Below, piece by piece: positions 14,317 to 22,769 of a stretch of 33,290 bases of DNA (positions within the stretch are counted from its first letter, which is position 1; every line of letters begins with the position of its first letter). Source of the DNA: an uncultured Peptococcaceae bacterium (lineage in GTDB: Bacteria > Bacillota > Desulfotomaculia > Desulfotomaculales > Desulfocucumaceae); NCBI GenBank assembly GCA_958417755.1, contig CATZDY010000025.1, positions 1 through 33,290 on the forward strand. The letters run 5' to 3'. A model generated the notes under the pieces. It worked only from the letters and a program-made list of their open reading frames with translations, was not told where the DNA came from and searched no databases. Both the position numbers and the translations under genes were made by a program.

Positions 14317-15579
14317 ATGGCAGAATATACCATAAATTTGCAGCTTGGTATAAACAATGACATTGATACGCTGATTCGTTCAAAACAGTTGGATGCTGGG
14401 AGTCGTTTCCTCAACATTCAGCTGCTTGACGATGCTGCTCCATTGAACTTGACCAGACATACCGCCAGGTTTAACGCCTTGACGCCGGATGGCAGGTATA
14501 TCTGGAATGATGCTACCCTGTTGGATGCTGTGAATGGTGTTATTCAGGTGGAATTGACAAATCAGACCCTATTAGAATCCGGAACATTGGTGGCTGATAT
14601 ATCCATTTATGACTATAGACAAAGGCAAATTCTTACGACTCGCACCTTTGAGGTGGATATACAAGCAACGGTACGGAATGATGATGCGGTGATGGCCAGC
14701 AATGAGTACAATGCGGTGCAAGTGCTCTTTCAAGATGTGCGGGAATTGCGGGACACCATCAATGAAACCCATACCAACATAGGCGACAAAGACAGCCCCA
14801 GTGGAACTGCCACAGTATTTGGTTGGTTGAAAAAATATTATGATTACATGACTACCCACAGCGCGGAAAGTGCTGTGGCTTTGGTTAATACTTTGCTTGG
14901 TGTTCCTAATCCTACCACAGCAAGTAGTGACACAGTGTTTAATTATTTGCGCAGGATTTACGAAAGGCGGCCACTGGTGTATGCCCCTAGTATAACAGCA
15001 GTGCATAAAACGAACAGGGCCATTACAGTTACTAATCCAAATAATGGGATAGATATAAAAGAGACTGCAGTATTGGTATGTTTGGGTGAGTTTACCCCGG
15101 CATATGATGGATATGTTAATATAGGTGTCAAAGCAACAAGAACTGGATATACCACTTCAAAAAGATATCCAACATTAGGATTATATGTCTTTCAGCATAC
15201 AAATATAAAACCTAGTATTGGATCCGTATCTTCTGCATCATTAAGATATAATTTATATAAATATGCTGATGATATTGTATTTGGTACTACTTTTACAACG
15301 CATTCAACGGATACAAGTGTAAGTTATATATATAAATTAATAAATGATAATGATTTAGGTAGTAGATGCGGCAACGCGGAGTCAACATCATTATACTACG
15401 ACACAGATAACCAACAGAATAATTACCGCTTAAGAGTATTTAAAAATTGTCCTATATTCTTTTTTGGTTATGTTAGTTTTTATACCCAAATAGATACGGA
15501 GGAAAATATATATACGGCAACATTTCATGAATTTAATATAGGTTATGAACTAAAGGATTTAGAAACTAAATTCAGATAG
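14317..15579 (+). CDS. BppU-family baseplate/receptor-binding protein, copy 2
   Basis: A 420-residue paralogue of the protein at 12710. Residues 1-185 are almost identical to copy 1 (N-terminal anchor plus linker). The part after about residue 215 is different, though it keeps a similar plan and ends EFNIGYELKDLETKF. The variable half includes LGEFTPAYDGYVNIGVKAT against LGVFTPAYDGHVELGLRIS in copy 1, so the two C-terminal domains are homologous and not unrelated. Two such proteins could occupy equivalent baseplate sites and widen or switch host range. The DNA for the C-terminal half is strongly AT-rich. The start context is identical to copy 1. Confidence 0.75.
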   Translation: MAEYTINLQLGINNDIDTLIRSKQLDAGSRFLNIQLLDDAAPLNLTRHTARFNALTPDGRYIWNDATLLDAVNGVIQVELTNQTLLESGTLVADISIYDYRQRQILTTRTFEVDIQATVRNDDAVMASNEYNAVQVLFQDVRELRDTINETHTNIGDKDSPSGTATVFGWLKKYYDYMTTHSAESAVALVNTLLGVPNPTTASSDTVFNYLRRIYERRPLVYAPSITAVHKTNRAITVTNPNNGIDIKETAVLVCLGEFTPAYDGYVNIGVKATRTGYTTSKRYPTLGLYVFQHTNIKPSIGSVSSASLRYNLYKYADDIVFGTTFTTHSTDTSVSYIYKLINDNDLGSRCGNAESTSLYYDTDNQQNNYRLRVFKNCPIFFFGYVSFYTQIDTEENIYTATFHEFNIGYELKDLETKFR

Positions 15580-15592
15580 GAGTTTGATGTAA

Positions 15593-15730
15593 ATATTGGG
15601 GCATGCCTATAGAGATAAAAATGCCATTTTAAATATGGGAATAACATATTTGACTATGGCGGGGAAAATATGCTGGGGAGGCAATGAGAATATGGGGGGA
15701 TATACCCACAAGATTACCATTTGTTACTAG
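15593..15730 (+). pseudogene. Decayed copy of the 84-residue partner gene
   Basis: The sequence begins ATA-TTG where copy 1 has ATG-TTA, then reads LGHAYRDKNAIL, matching LGYAYRDKNTILL. About 95-100 bases are missing after that, and the rest (TATTTGACTATG, TGGGGAGGCAATGAGAA) is out of the original frame. The start codon is lost and the frame is broken, so the gene is inactive. It marks the right end of the duplication. The 110 bp up to the next gene hold no clear promoter. Confidence 0.75.
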
Positions 15731-15842
15731 TTCACTGTAAAAAAATATGCTGTTAAGGCAGATGTTTTGCTATTGGTTATTTCTTCAATACAAAGAAGAG
15801 AAATCAATATTTAGAACTCTATTGCATTGAGTGTGAGCAAAA

Positions 15843-16238
15843 ATGATATTTGATATTCGGATTGAATTAGGAGATTTGCAGGGTAATATTGCTAAGTTTG
15901 AGGCTGAACAAAAGAGAATTTTGTCTGAGCTCATAAAGAAGGAAAGCAAAAAGGCTGCTTCAGAGATGCAAAAGAGGATACCAAAGGGTAATAAAAATTC
16001 TATAGAAACAAAACAAAGAAAGGAAAAATGCGGGGCTGGGGCAACCATTACACATCGTAAACCAGGTGGTTCCTCTGGGCATTTATACGCCTATGGCACA
16101 AGGGAAAGGGTAACTAAGAAAGGAGCCAATAGGGGAAAAACGCCAGAACATATTTTGGGTGAAGCAGAAAGAAAGGCACAACAAAATTTCGAAGAAGCAG
16201 TTAGGCGGGAGATGTTGGGTTTAGATGTTGATTTATGA
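15843..16238 (+). CDS. HK97 gp10-like neck/tail protein
   Basis: A 131-residue protein of the HK97-gp10 family, which links head and tail. It is a basic, helical protein with DIRIELGDLQGNIAKFEAEQ, a long central basic stretch (KRIPKGNKNSIETKQRK) and the typical HLYAYGTRERVTKKG and ILGEAERKAQQNFEEAV toward the C terminus. It opens the tail operon. The ribosome binding site is weak (GAGTGTGAG). The next gene overlaps it by 14 bp. In a complete phage this gene would follow the head-tail joining gene, which here lies 6.3 kb upstream in the satellite block. Confidence 0.7.
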   Translation: MIFDIRIELGDLQGNIAKFEAEQKRILSELIKKESKKAASEMQKRIPKGNKNSIETKQRKEKCGAGATITHRKPGGSSGHLYAYGTRERVTKKGANRGKTPEHILGEAERKAQQNFEEAVRREMLGLDVDL

Positions 16239-16596
16239 TGTACAAGAAAAAATATTTGTATTACTGAACCATGTCTTTCCGGGCATGGTTTTTGATTTTG
16301 TCCCAGAGCAAACAAAATTGCCCTATATTGTATTTGAGGAAGTTGAATCAGAGAACTTTGAAACAAAGACCTGGAAAGGTGAAAGCATCACTTTGTATGT
16401 CTTTGTTTGGAGCCAAGCAAAGGGGCGGTTTGAAGTGGCGGATATGATGAGGAAAATTGAGATGCTTGTTGATGAAGTGGATTTGGATAGTTATGTTGTA
16501 AGCAACAGAATCATCAAGAGAAAGATAACCCCTACAGATGGATATTATCAAGGGGAATTAACAATCAATATAAAGGTACAAAGGAGTGTAGAATAA
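16225..16596 (+). CDS. Tail completion/terminator protein (DUF3168-like)
   Basis: A 123-residue protein opening MLIYDVQEKIFVLLNHVFP and containing LPYIVFEEVESENF, ESITLYVFVWSQAKGRFEV and a final strand ELTINIKVQRS. That order is typical of DUF3168 and HK97-gp11-like tail terminators, which cap the tail tube and meet the neck. It overlaps the gp10-like gene by 14 bp and the tail tube gene by 1 bp (TAATG), so translation is coupled. Confidence 0.7.
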   Translation: MLIYDVQEKIFVLLNHVFPGMVFDFVPEQTKLPYIVFEEVESENFETKTWKGESITLYVFVWSQAKGRFEVADMMRKIEMLVDEVDLDSYVVSNRIIKRKITPTDGYYQGELTINIKVQRSVE

Positions 16597-17018
16597 TGGC
16601 AAAAGAAACAGGAATGAAATATAAGTTGTATGTGTTGCAATCTAATACTGAAAAGGTGATAGGAGGGCAAAGGAGTACAACAATCAATCGATCTGCTGAA
16701 TCCATTGATGCCACCAGTAAAGATACGGAAGGATATTGGAAGGAGAGCCTAGCGGGTTTTAAGGAATGGTCCATTGATACGGATATTGTGCTTGTTGATT
16801 CTGATGAAGCTGTGAGCATATTAGAGGAAGCTTTTTTAAATTCTGAGAATGTGGACGTTATTTTGAAATCAACAGTTACAGGGGCAGGATTTAGAGGGAA
16901 TGCATCTATTACAGATTTGAGTATGGAATACCCCTATGACGATGTGGTCACTGCAAGCCTAAGCCTCCAGGGCAACGGAGCTTTAGAAAAAATAAGAGAT
17001 ACCAGGGAAATGCCCTAG
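16596..17018 (+). CDS. Major tail tube protein (TP901-1 type)
   Basis: A 140-residue tail tube subunit. Features are VIGGQRSTTINRSAESIDATS, GYWKESLAGFKEWSIDTDIV and C-terminal YPYDDVVTASLSLQGNGAL, matching the TP901-1 major tail protein family, whose hexameric rings stack to form the non-contractile tube. No C-terminal Ig-like extension is present. It is followed by the two chaperone frames, the canonical order. Confidence 0.85.
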   Translation: MAKETGMKYKLYVLQSNTEKVIGGQRSTTINRSAESIDATSKDTEGYWKESLAGFKEWSIDTDIVLVDSDEAVSILEEAFLNSENVDVILKSTVTGAGFRGNASITDLSMEYPYDDVVTASLSLQGNGALEKIRDTREMP

Positions 17019-17029
17019 GAGGAAAATCA

Positions 17030-17377
17030 ATGGAAAAAAGTTATATTACATTTGAGTTAGAAGGACAAATTTATAATTTAAAACTTGGTATCAATGCTGT
17101 ATGTGAATTTGAAGAAGTAACAGGGAGATCAATCACTACTTTAGCGAATCATGACGGCGGTTTGGATTTTAAAATGCTGCGGGATATTTTCTTTTTTGGT
17201 CTTAAATACGGGGGGAATAGCAAAGAATTTTCATTGATTGATGCTGGAGAAATCATTCAACAACTAATCGATAGGGATGGAATGGAACAAACAATATCCT
17301 TAGTGGGTGATTTGTTTACTAGAACTTTTAATGTAGAAACAGGGAAAAGGTCCCAAAAAAAAAGAGCTAAGCTATAA
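17030..17377 (+). CDS. Tail assembly chaperone, short form (G-like)
   Basis: A 115-residue protein between tail tube and tape measure genes, where siphophages place their tail assembly chaperone. It begins SYITFELEGQIYNLKLGINA and contains EEVTGRSITTLANHDGG, as in the Phage_TAC family. It coats the tape measure protein during tube assembly. Just before its stop runs CCC followed by nine A (17355-17363). The start ATG 17030 follows TAGGAGGAAAATCA. Confidence 0.75.
   Translation: MEKSYITFELEGQIYNLKLGINAVCEFEEVTGRSITTLANHDGGLDFKMLRDIFFFGLKYGGNSKEFSLIDAGEIIQQLIDRDGMEQTISLVGDLFTRTFNVETGKRSQKKRAKL
17355..17363 (+). other. Nine-A slippery run joining the two chaperone frames
   Basis: The short chaperone reads TCC CAA AAA AAA AGA through the run and stops at 17375-17377. 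The downstream frame is open from the run (AAA GAG CTA AGC) to 17660. Its register is +1, equivalently -2, relative to the upstream frame, not the -1 of lambda G/GT. One slip would give a 209-residue fusion. Ribosomal frameshifting or RNA polymerase slippage on A9 are both possible. Confidence 0.6.
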
Positions 17378-17396
17378 CGAACTCATTGCTTTTGCC

Positions 17397-17660
17397 GTGG
17401 TTCGCTTAGGACTGACCCCTTGTGAAGCCGGATGCCTCACCCTTTCGGAATATCAGATTTTGATGGAAGTATACACAGAAGAAGAGAAAAATAGAAATGA
17501 GCTATTCAGCATTTGCGTTTTCAATGCCATAGCCAATTCATTCAGAAAAAAAGGCGCCCCTTACCGCAATTTATTTGAGGATGAGAAAGAAAAAGATAAA
17601 TTAGCTGACTATAGGGAGCAAAAAGAGGAATTGTTACAATTCATAAAGCAAAGGAGGTGA
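17397..17660 (+). CDS. Tail assembly chaperone extension (T-like frame)
   Basis: The open frame begins at the A9 run near 17355. GTG 17397 is merely the first in-frame start-like codon and has no ribosome binding site, so expression is most likely as a frameshift fusion with the upstream frame. It encodes ELIAFAVVRLGLTPCEAGCL, TLSEYQILMEVYTEEEKNR and ends LLQFIKQRR. It is helical and charged, as the T-domains of tail chaperones usually are. The last codons contain the AAGGAGGTGA ribosome binding site of the tape measure gene. Confidence 0.65.
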   Translation: MVRLGLTPCEAGCLTLSEYQILMEVYTEEEKNRNELFSICVFNAIANSFRKKGAPYRNLFEDEKEKDKLADYREQKEELLQFIKQRR

Positions 17661-17664
17661 TACA

Positions 17665-20600
17665 TTGGGTGTTGTTGTAAGGATTGGGGCTAATATAGCT
17701 GAAGTAAGAAACCAAATGGATGAACTAACCAGGGATATTAAAAACATTACCCAACCCATGAAAGATTTGGGGCAATCCATGTCTCAAAGCTTAACCCTTC
17801 CTTTGATGAACGGTGCCAAAGCTGCCATTTCTGCTTCTGATAATATTTCCCAGGCTATCAATAACATAAAGAATAAAACTGGTATAGCAGGCAAAGAACT
17901 TGATAACATGTCAGATTCTATAAGATCCCTTGCCCGTACAGGCGTTGGAAGCTATGGGGAAATATCTGATTCCATGTTATTGGTCAGACAAAACATGGGC
18001 GACATGGAAGCCATGGGGCAAGAAACCTTTGAAGCCATCACTTATCAAGGGATGCAGCTGGCAGATGTGATGGGGGTAGATGTGAGTGATGTGACCTGTT
18101 ACGCCGGGAGGATGATGAAACAATTCGGCATAGACGGGGAACAAGCCATGGATTTGCTTGCCAAAGGATATCAATCCGGGCTTAATTATTCTGATGAGTT
18201 TCTTGATACTATTGATGAATATTCCGTACACTTCAAAAGTCTGGGCATGGGCGCGGAGGACATGTTTAATGTTCTTATTGCTGGATCACAAGAAGGTGCA
18301 TTAAAGCTTGATTTTGTCGGCGATGCTGTAAAAGAAGGAAATATTAGATTAAAGGAATTGTCAGATGGTTCCAGGGAAGCCTTTACTGCTTTAGGCTTTG
18401 ATGCAGATGAAATGTTTAACAATTTTGCAGCGGGCGGAGACAAGGCTTTTGAGGCTTTCATGACTGTTACCGCCGCCCTAAATGATGTTGAAGATGAATC
18501 CCAAAAAAATGCCTTGAGCATAGGCCTGTTTGGTACCAAAGCTGAAGACTTGGAGAAACAGGTCGTTGCTACTTTCGGGAATATCCAAGACCAATTGGGC
18601 GACTACCGGGGTACCGCAGCCCAAGTGGCAAAGGACAACAAAGATCTTGCCCAAACGATGCAAGGGGCCTCCAGCCAGATACAGGAGGCCCTTGAACCAA
18701 TAGGGAAAATCCTCATTGACAATATCAATAAAATCATGCCCAAGGTACAGGAAATCATAGGGAAAATAGGGGAAGCATTTGCTGGTCTTTCCCCGCAAAT
18801 GCAAACAGTTATTTTGGCCATAGGCGGTATTGTTGGCGCCATAGGGCCTTTGTTGATAGTGGCTGGCACTCTGATGGAATATATTGCTAATATCAAAGCC
18901 GGCTTAGTGGTATTGAAAGGCTTAAAAATTGCGACAGCCATTGGCAAGGTTGTAGGAGCTATCGGTGGGTTGATGATGTCTTTGGGGCCTATTTTACCTA
19001 TCTTGTTAGGGATTGCACTTTTAGCGGCAGGCATATTTCTAGTAATAAAAAATTGGGATAAGATAAAAGCTTTTCTTGCTAAACTTTGGGACAGCATAAA
19101 AAAGACTTTTACCGAAAAAATAGAGGCCATAAAAGCGGGTTGGCAGATTGCTTGGAACGCCATCAAAATGGTATTTACCACTGTATGTGAGAAAATAAAA
19201 AGTATATTTCAAGCAGTATTAAATTTCTTTGTTTCCATGGCTACAAAACAGCTGGATGCCATCAAAACTGTCTGGAATACGGTTTGGGATGGCATTAAAA
19301 CGGTATTTACCGCCATATGGGACAGCATAAAAAGTGTATTTGAGACTGTATTAAATTTCTTTGTTTCCATGGCTACAAAGCAGTTAGATATCATGAAAAC
19401 CATATGGAATACAGTATGGGATGGCATTAAAACGGTATTTACTACCATATGGGATGGTATTAAAACCGTTTTTCAGGCTGTAATAAACTTTTTTGTATCT
19501 ATGGCTACAAAACAGCTGGATGCCATCAAAACCATATGGAATACAGTGTGGAATGGCATTAAAACGGTATTTATTACCATTTGGGATAGTTTAAAAAGTA
19601 TATTTCAAGCAGTAATAAACTTCTTTGTTTCCATGGCTACAAAGCAGCTAAATGCTATCAAGACAGTATGGAATACAGTCTGGAACGCTATCAAAACGGT
19701 ATTTACCACTGTATGGAACAATCTAAAAAGTACTTTCCAAAAGGTAATAAACTTCTTTGTTTCCATGATTACCAAACAGCTGAATGCAATCAAGAATGTC
19801 TGGAATAAGGTATGGAATGGCATTAAAACCTTTGTTATCAGTATCTGGAATAGCATCACAACAACAGTAAGTAGTGCCATTACAGCAGTATACAATGCTG
19901 TTTCCTCTAAAGTGAATTCTATCAAAACATTCTGGGTAAATGCCTGGAATGCTATTGTCAATAAGGTATCTGGAATCAAAAATGTAATCAAACAAAAGGT
20001 CGAAGATATTATCCAAACAGTAAAGGAAACCTTTGGGAATATTGTTGAGGATTTTATTGAGATTGGGAAGAATATCATCCAAGGCATTATAGACGGCATT
20101 TTAGGCAAAGCCGAAGAACTCTATGAAGGCGTAAAAAGTGTTGTGAAAAAAATAAAAGCTTTTTTCACTGGCTCTGACGGGCTTGACACTCATTCACCCT
20201 CCAAGTTCACGGAAAAAGTTGGCGTCTGGACCATGGAAGGCTTAGCCCAAGGTATTGACAATGGGAGTAGTGGAGTCAAAGCAGCGGTGGCCAAGGTCAA
20301 GGAAGCGGTTGACAAAGGCCTAAGGGGTAATGCAAGCCAACGCATCAAGGCCATTGATGAAGAATTAGCGGCCCGGGAAAAGGCCCTCAAAGAGGAAGAA
20401 CGCATGGAGCAAGAAGCGGCCTTAAGAAAAGAAGTTGCACAGGCTGAAACTGCCCAAGACCGCATTGCCAAGGAAAAGGAATTGCAAAGATTCCTGGAGG
20501 ACATACAAAAGGAAGCCTTGGAAAATGAAAAGGCTATGCTGGAGGAACGCCAACAGGCTTATGAAGAAACCATGGCAGACATTGGCGATAAGCTAACCCA

Positions 20601-21987
20601 AGCTTTTCAGAATATGTATGACAAGCAGAAGGATACCCTTAGCACTGCCATGGATACCCAGGTGTCTATGTGGGAAAAGGCTGTGGATGATGAAGCGGAA
20701 TATATCCAAGACGGTTCCTATACCAAGATACAAGTTTGGAATGAGGAATCGTTGGAAAAAATCCGGGCTGTGGATGCGGCTAGTGCTGCAGCTCTTACCG
20801 CCATTGATGAGGAAATCAACGCTGAACTGGAACTCCTTTCCATAAAGGATTCTGCCCTGGCCGCTGAAATCATGGCCAGCCGGGCAAAAATCAAAGCCCT
20901 GCAGAATGAGGAGAAGAAAGAGGAGCAGCTGGAAAAGGAGCAGGAACGCAGGAGAAAGCTTGAGGAGCTGCAGGAAAAAATTGCTTCTGCTGAAACTGCC
21001 CAGGAGCGCATGGAAGCTGAAGAAGAATACTATGACTATTTAGAAAAGCTGGAAAAAGAGAAAAAGAAAGAGGAACGGCAGCGCCAGATTGATGCGGAAA
21101 ATGAAAAAATACAATCTTTGCAGCAAGAAAGGCGAAATCTGATTGATGAATTCAAGAAGACAAAAGAAGGATACCTAAAGGAATTAGAGGACTTTTCTAG
21201 CAAGGCCCCCAAATTAGCGGCCCAGGCATTCACCAGCCAAGGGATGAGTGACCAGATGGTGGCTTTTTTGAATGAAAATTACCAGGGATGGGCAGAGGCT
21301 GGGAAAACTTTTATGGACTACTTGTCCGATGGTATTAAAAAAAATCAAGGGGTTGTCAAGGAAACACTGCAAAATGTTTTTTCTTCTTTGTCTGCTCCTG
21401 TGAAAAGTGATGGTGCTGTGGATGGAATGGAGACCACTGGGGGAGAAGTTGGGAGCATATGGTCAGGAATTGCCAATAACCTAACAGAGGACGCCGAAAC
21501 CCTCAGCACAGGGATACAGGAAACATTACAAGCCCTATCTTTGGGTGTTGTGAATATTTTCAGCAGCATGAAGGATGGGGTCTATATTGTATGGTCTACG
21601 TTAGAGGATGTTATCAAAAAGCCAATCAATAAAAGCATCCGCATAATCAACCGTTTTATCCGGTCTTACAACAATATGGCGTCTGAATTGGCCGAGGGGG
21701 GCCTAAGCAGTATACCAAGCCTAAGCAGCATACCACTATTGGCCAAAGGGGGTACGATTCTAGGAAGCGGCAGTGCCATAGTGGGGGAATCAGGGGCTGA
21801 GAGACTCATCAAGCAAGGAAGCAGGGTCAAGGTGATTCCCCTTTCCAGCCAAGAAAAAGGTGGCGGGGCGGGGATAAATCTGACCCTGAAAATTGATAAA
21901 TTTTACAACAATACAGAAGATGATATCAAAACCATTGCCCGCAAGCTGGAGTTTTATATTGGCAGGAAGGAGGCTTTTGCCAGGTGA
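17665..21987 (+). CDS. Tail tape measure protein (1440 residues)
   Basis: The N-terminal 320 residues match the TP901 core/PhageMin_Tail region (EVRNQMDELTRDIKNITQPM, and DVSDVTCYAGRMMKQFGID). Residues 370-470 are strongly hydrophobic, as expected for a part delivered toward the membrane. Residues 515-734 are five tandem 44-residue repeats rich in Trp. Residues 880-1180 are charged coiled coil. The C terminus (KGGTILGSGSAIVGESGAERL) is the standard tape measure ending. It sets tail length and helps DNA entry. At the usual 0.15 nm per residue a tail near 200 nm is expected. Translation begins at TTG 17665 after a perfect AAGGAGGTGA. Confidence 0.93.
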   Translation: MGVVVRIGANIAEVRNQMDELTRDIKNITQPMKDLGQSMSQSLTLPLMNGAKAAISASDNISQAINNIKNKTGIAGKELDNMSDSIRSLARTGVGSYGEISDSMLLVRQNMGDMEAMGQETFEAITYQGMQLADVMGVDVSDVTCYAGRMMKQFGIDGEQAMDLLAKGYQSGLNYSDEFLDTIDEYSVHFKSLGMGAEDMFNVLIAGSQEGALKLDFVGDAVKEGNIRLKELSDGSREAFTALGFDADEMFNNFAAGGDKAFEAFMTVTAALNDVEDESQKNALSIGLFGTKAEDLEKQVVATFGNIQDQLGDYRGTAAQVAKDNKDLAQTMQGASSQIQEALEPIGKILIDNINKIMPKVQEIIGKIGEAFAGLSPQMQTVILAIGGIVGAIGPLLIVAGTLMEYIANIKAGLVVLKGLKIATAIGKVVGAIGGLMMSLGPILPILLGIALLAAGIFLVIKNWDKIKAFLAKLWDSIKKTFTEKIEAIKAGWQIAWNAIKMVFTTVCEKIKSIFQAVLNFFVSMATKQLDAIKTVWNTVWDGIKTVFTAIWDSIKSVFETVLNFFVSMATKQLDIMKTIWNTVWDGIKTVFTTIWDGIKTVFQAVINFFVSMATKQLDAIKTIWNTVWNGIKTVFITIWDSLKSIFQAVINFFVSMATKQLNAIKTVWNTVWNAIKTVFTTVWNNLKSTFQKVINFFVSMITKQLNAIKNVWNKVWNGIKTFVISIWNSITTTVSSAITAVYNAVSSKVNSIKTFWVNAWNAIVNKVSGIKNVIKQKVEDIIQTVKETFGNIVEDFIEIGKNIIQGIIDGILGKAEELYEGVKSVVKKIKAFFTGSDGLDTHSPSKFTEKVGVWTMEGLAQGIDNGSSGVKAAVAKVKEAVDKGLRGNASQRIKAIDEELAAREKALKEEERMEQEAALRKEVAQAETAQDRIAKEKELQRFLEDIQKEALENEKAMLEERQQAYEETMADIGDKLTQAFQNMYDKQKDTLSTAMDTQVSMWEKAVDDEAEYIQDGSYTKIQVWNEESLEKIRAVDAASAAALTAIDEEINAELELLSIKDSALAAEIMASRAKIKALQNEEKKEEQLEKEQERRRKLEELQEKIASAETAQERMEAEEEYYDYLEKLEKEKKKEERQRQIDAENEKIQSLQQERRNLIDEFKKTKEGYLKELEDFSSKAPKLAAQAFTSQGMSDQMVAFLNENYQGWAEAGKTFMDYLSDGIKKNQGVVKETLQNVFSSLSAPVKSDGAVDGMETTGGEVGSIWSGIANNLTEDAETLSTGIQETLQALSLGVVNIFSSMKDGVYIVWSTLEDVIKKPINKSIRIINRFIRSYNNMASELAEGGLSSIPSLSSIPLLAKGGTILGSGSAIVGESGAERLIKQGSRVKVIPLSSQEKGGGAGINLTLKIDKFYNNTEDDIKTIARKLEFYIGRKEAFAR
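19207..19866 (+). repeat. Five tandem 132-bp repeats in the tape measure gene
   Basis: Units begin near 19207, 19339, 19471, 19603 and 19735, each encoding 44 residues. The shared skeleton is a phenylalanine-valine block (NFFVSMATKQL) followed by W-N-x-V-W and I-W-D-x-I/L-K at 11-residue spacing. The first four units are close copies and the fifth is more diverged (FVSMITKQLNAIKNVW). Repeat gain or loss would change tail length in steps of about 6-7 nm. Confidence 0.9.
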
Positions 21988-22769
21988 GGAGGAGCCTAAC
22001 CATTATTGACCCGGATGATGTGATAAAAAAAAGGGATTCTTATATGGACTGGGGGCTCAAAATCAAGGAAGCAAATTGGTTTGACCAGCCGGAGAAGGAT
22101 TTGGAATTCGTATCGATACCAGGCCGAAACGGTGATTTCGTCGTAAACAACGGGCGGTATAAAAACATGGAGATTGAATATACCTTTTCTTTGCAGCATC
22201 CCCAAGCCTACGAAAAATTGAACAAAATCACCTCTGAATTGCAAAGCGTATTCCCCACAAAATACCTAAAGCTTGTTGATTCTGTTGACCCTGCCCATTA
22301 CCGCTTTGGCATATGGACTGGGGAAATCAGTGTCAATGATATGACAAACTACTATATAGAAATGACCTTGGCTTTTAATTGCAAGCCCTTGCGGTATGAA
22401 AGGGGAGTCATTGCCTTGAAAATATCGTCCGGGGTTATTGTGGATGCTTCCAGCAGTCTTGCCAATCATACCCAGAGCACAGCAAAACCTATTGTATCAA
22501 TTATTCCCAACAGCGTGCCTAAAGAAGAGATACATTGTATGCTTATTACAAATGACACAAATCTAAACATTCGTTACCCTGCCAATGCTGATTATATGTT
22601 GTTTGATTCTGAAAAACAGGTTTGCTTTGCTTCTATTGATGCCAGGTTACAAAATTATTCCAGCAGTATTAGCGGTACATTCCCTATTTTGGGACAGGGA
22701 GAAAACATAATGACTTTACAAGGTTTGGACGCAACCGTGAAAATTGAACCCCGTTGGATGGTGTTGTAA
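21984..22769 (+). CDS. Distal tail protein (Dit, Sipho_tail family)
   Basis: A 261-residue baseplate hub protein. The N-terminal domain has the Dit pattern: DSYMDWGLKIKEANWF, EFVSIPGRNGDFVVNNGRYK, then YTFSLQHPQAYEKLNKI. A C-terminal galectin-like region follows. Dit rings close the tail tube and carry the BppU-type receptor-binding proteins. The start GTG 21984 overlaps the TGA of the tape measure gene (GTGA) with GGAAGGAGG upstream. The Dit-Tal pair in this order is diagnostic of a siphovirus tail. Confidence 0.82.
   Translation: MRRSLTIIDPDDVIKKRDSYMDWGLKIKEANWFDQPEKDLEFVSIPGRNGDFVVNNGRYKNMEIEYTFSLQHPQAYEKLNKITSELQSVFPTKYLKLVDSVDPAHYRFGIWTGEISVNDMTNYYIEMTLAFNCKPLRYERGVIALKISSGVIVDASSSLANHTQSTAKPIVSIIPNSVPKEEIHCMLITNDTNLNIRYPANADYMLFDSEKQVCFASIDARLQNYSSSISGTFPILGQGENIMTLQGLDATVKIEPRWMVL

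Larger units (their letters stand above)
12650..15730 (+). repeat. Tandem duplication of a receptor-binding gene unit (about 1.6 kb per unit)
   Basis: Unit 1 (about 12650-14253) and unit 2 (about 14254-15730) each hold the end of the 42-residue gene, a BppU-like gene and a small partner gene. From 12664 and 14271 onward the DNA is essentially identical through the first 430 or so bases of the BppU genes. Identity then falls, and beyond about 13340/14950 the two copies are only distantly alike. In unit 2 both flanking small genes are degraded. The pattern fits duplication followed by replacement or rapid divergence of the receptor-binding end. Confidence 0.85.

Noticed and set aside
19207..19866. 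Regular 132-bp repeats as a CRISPR array
   Set aside because: The units are contiguous, in frame and coding, without spacers, and no cas gene is present.
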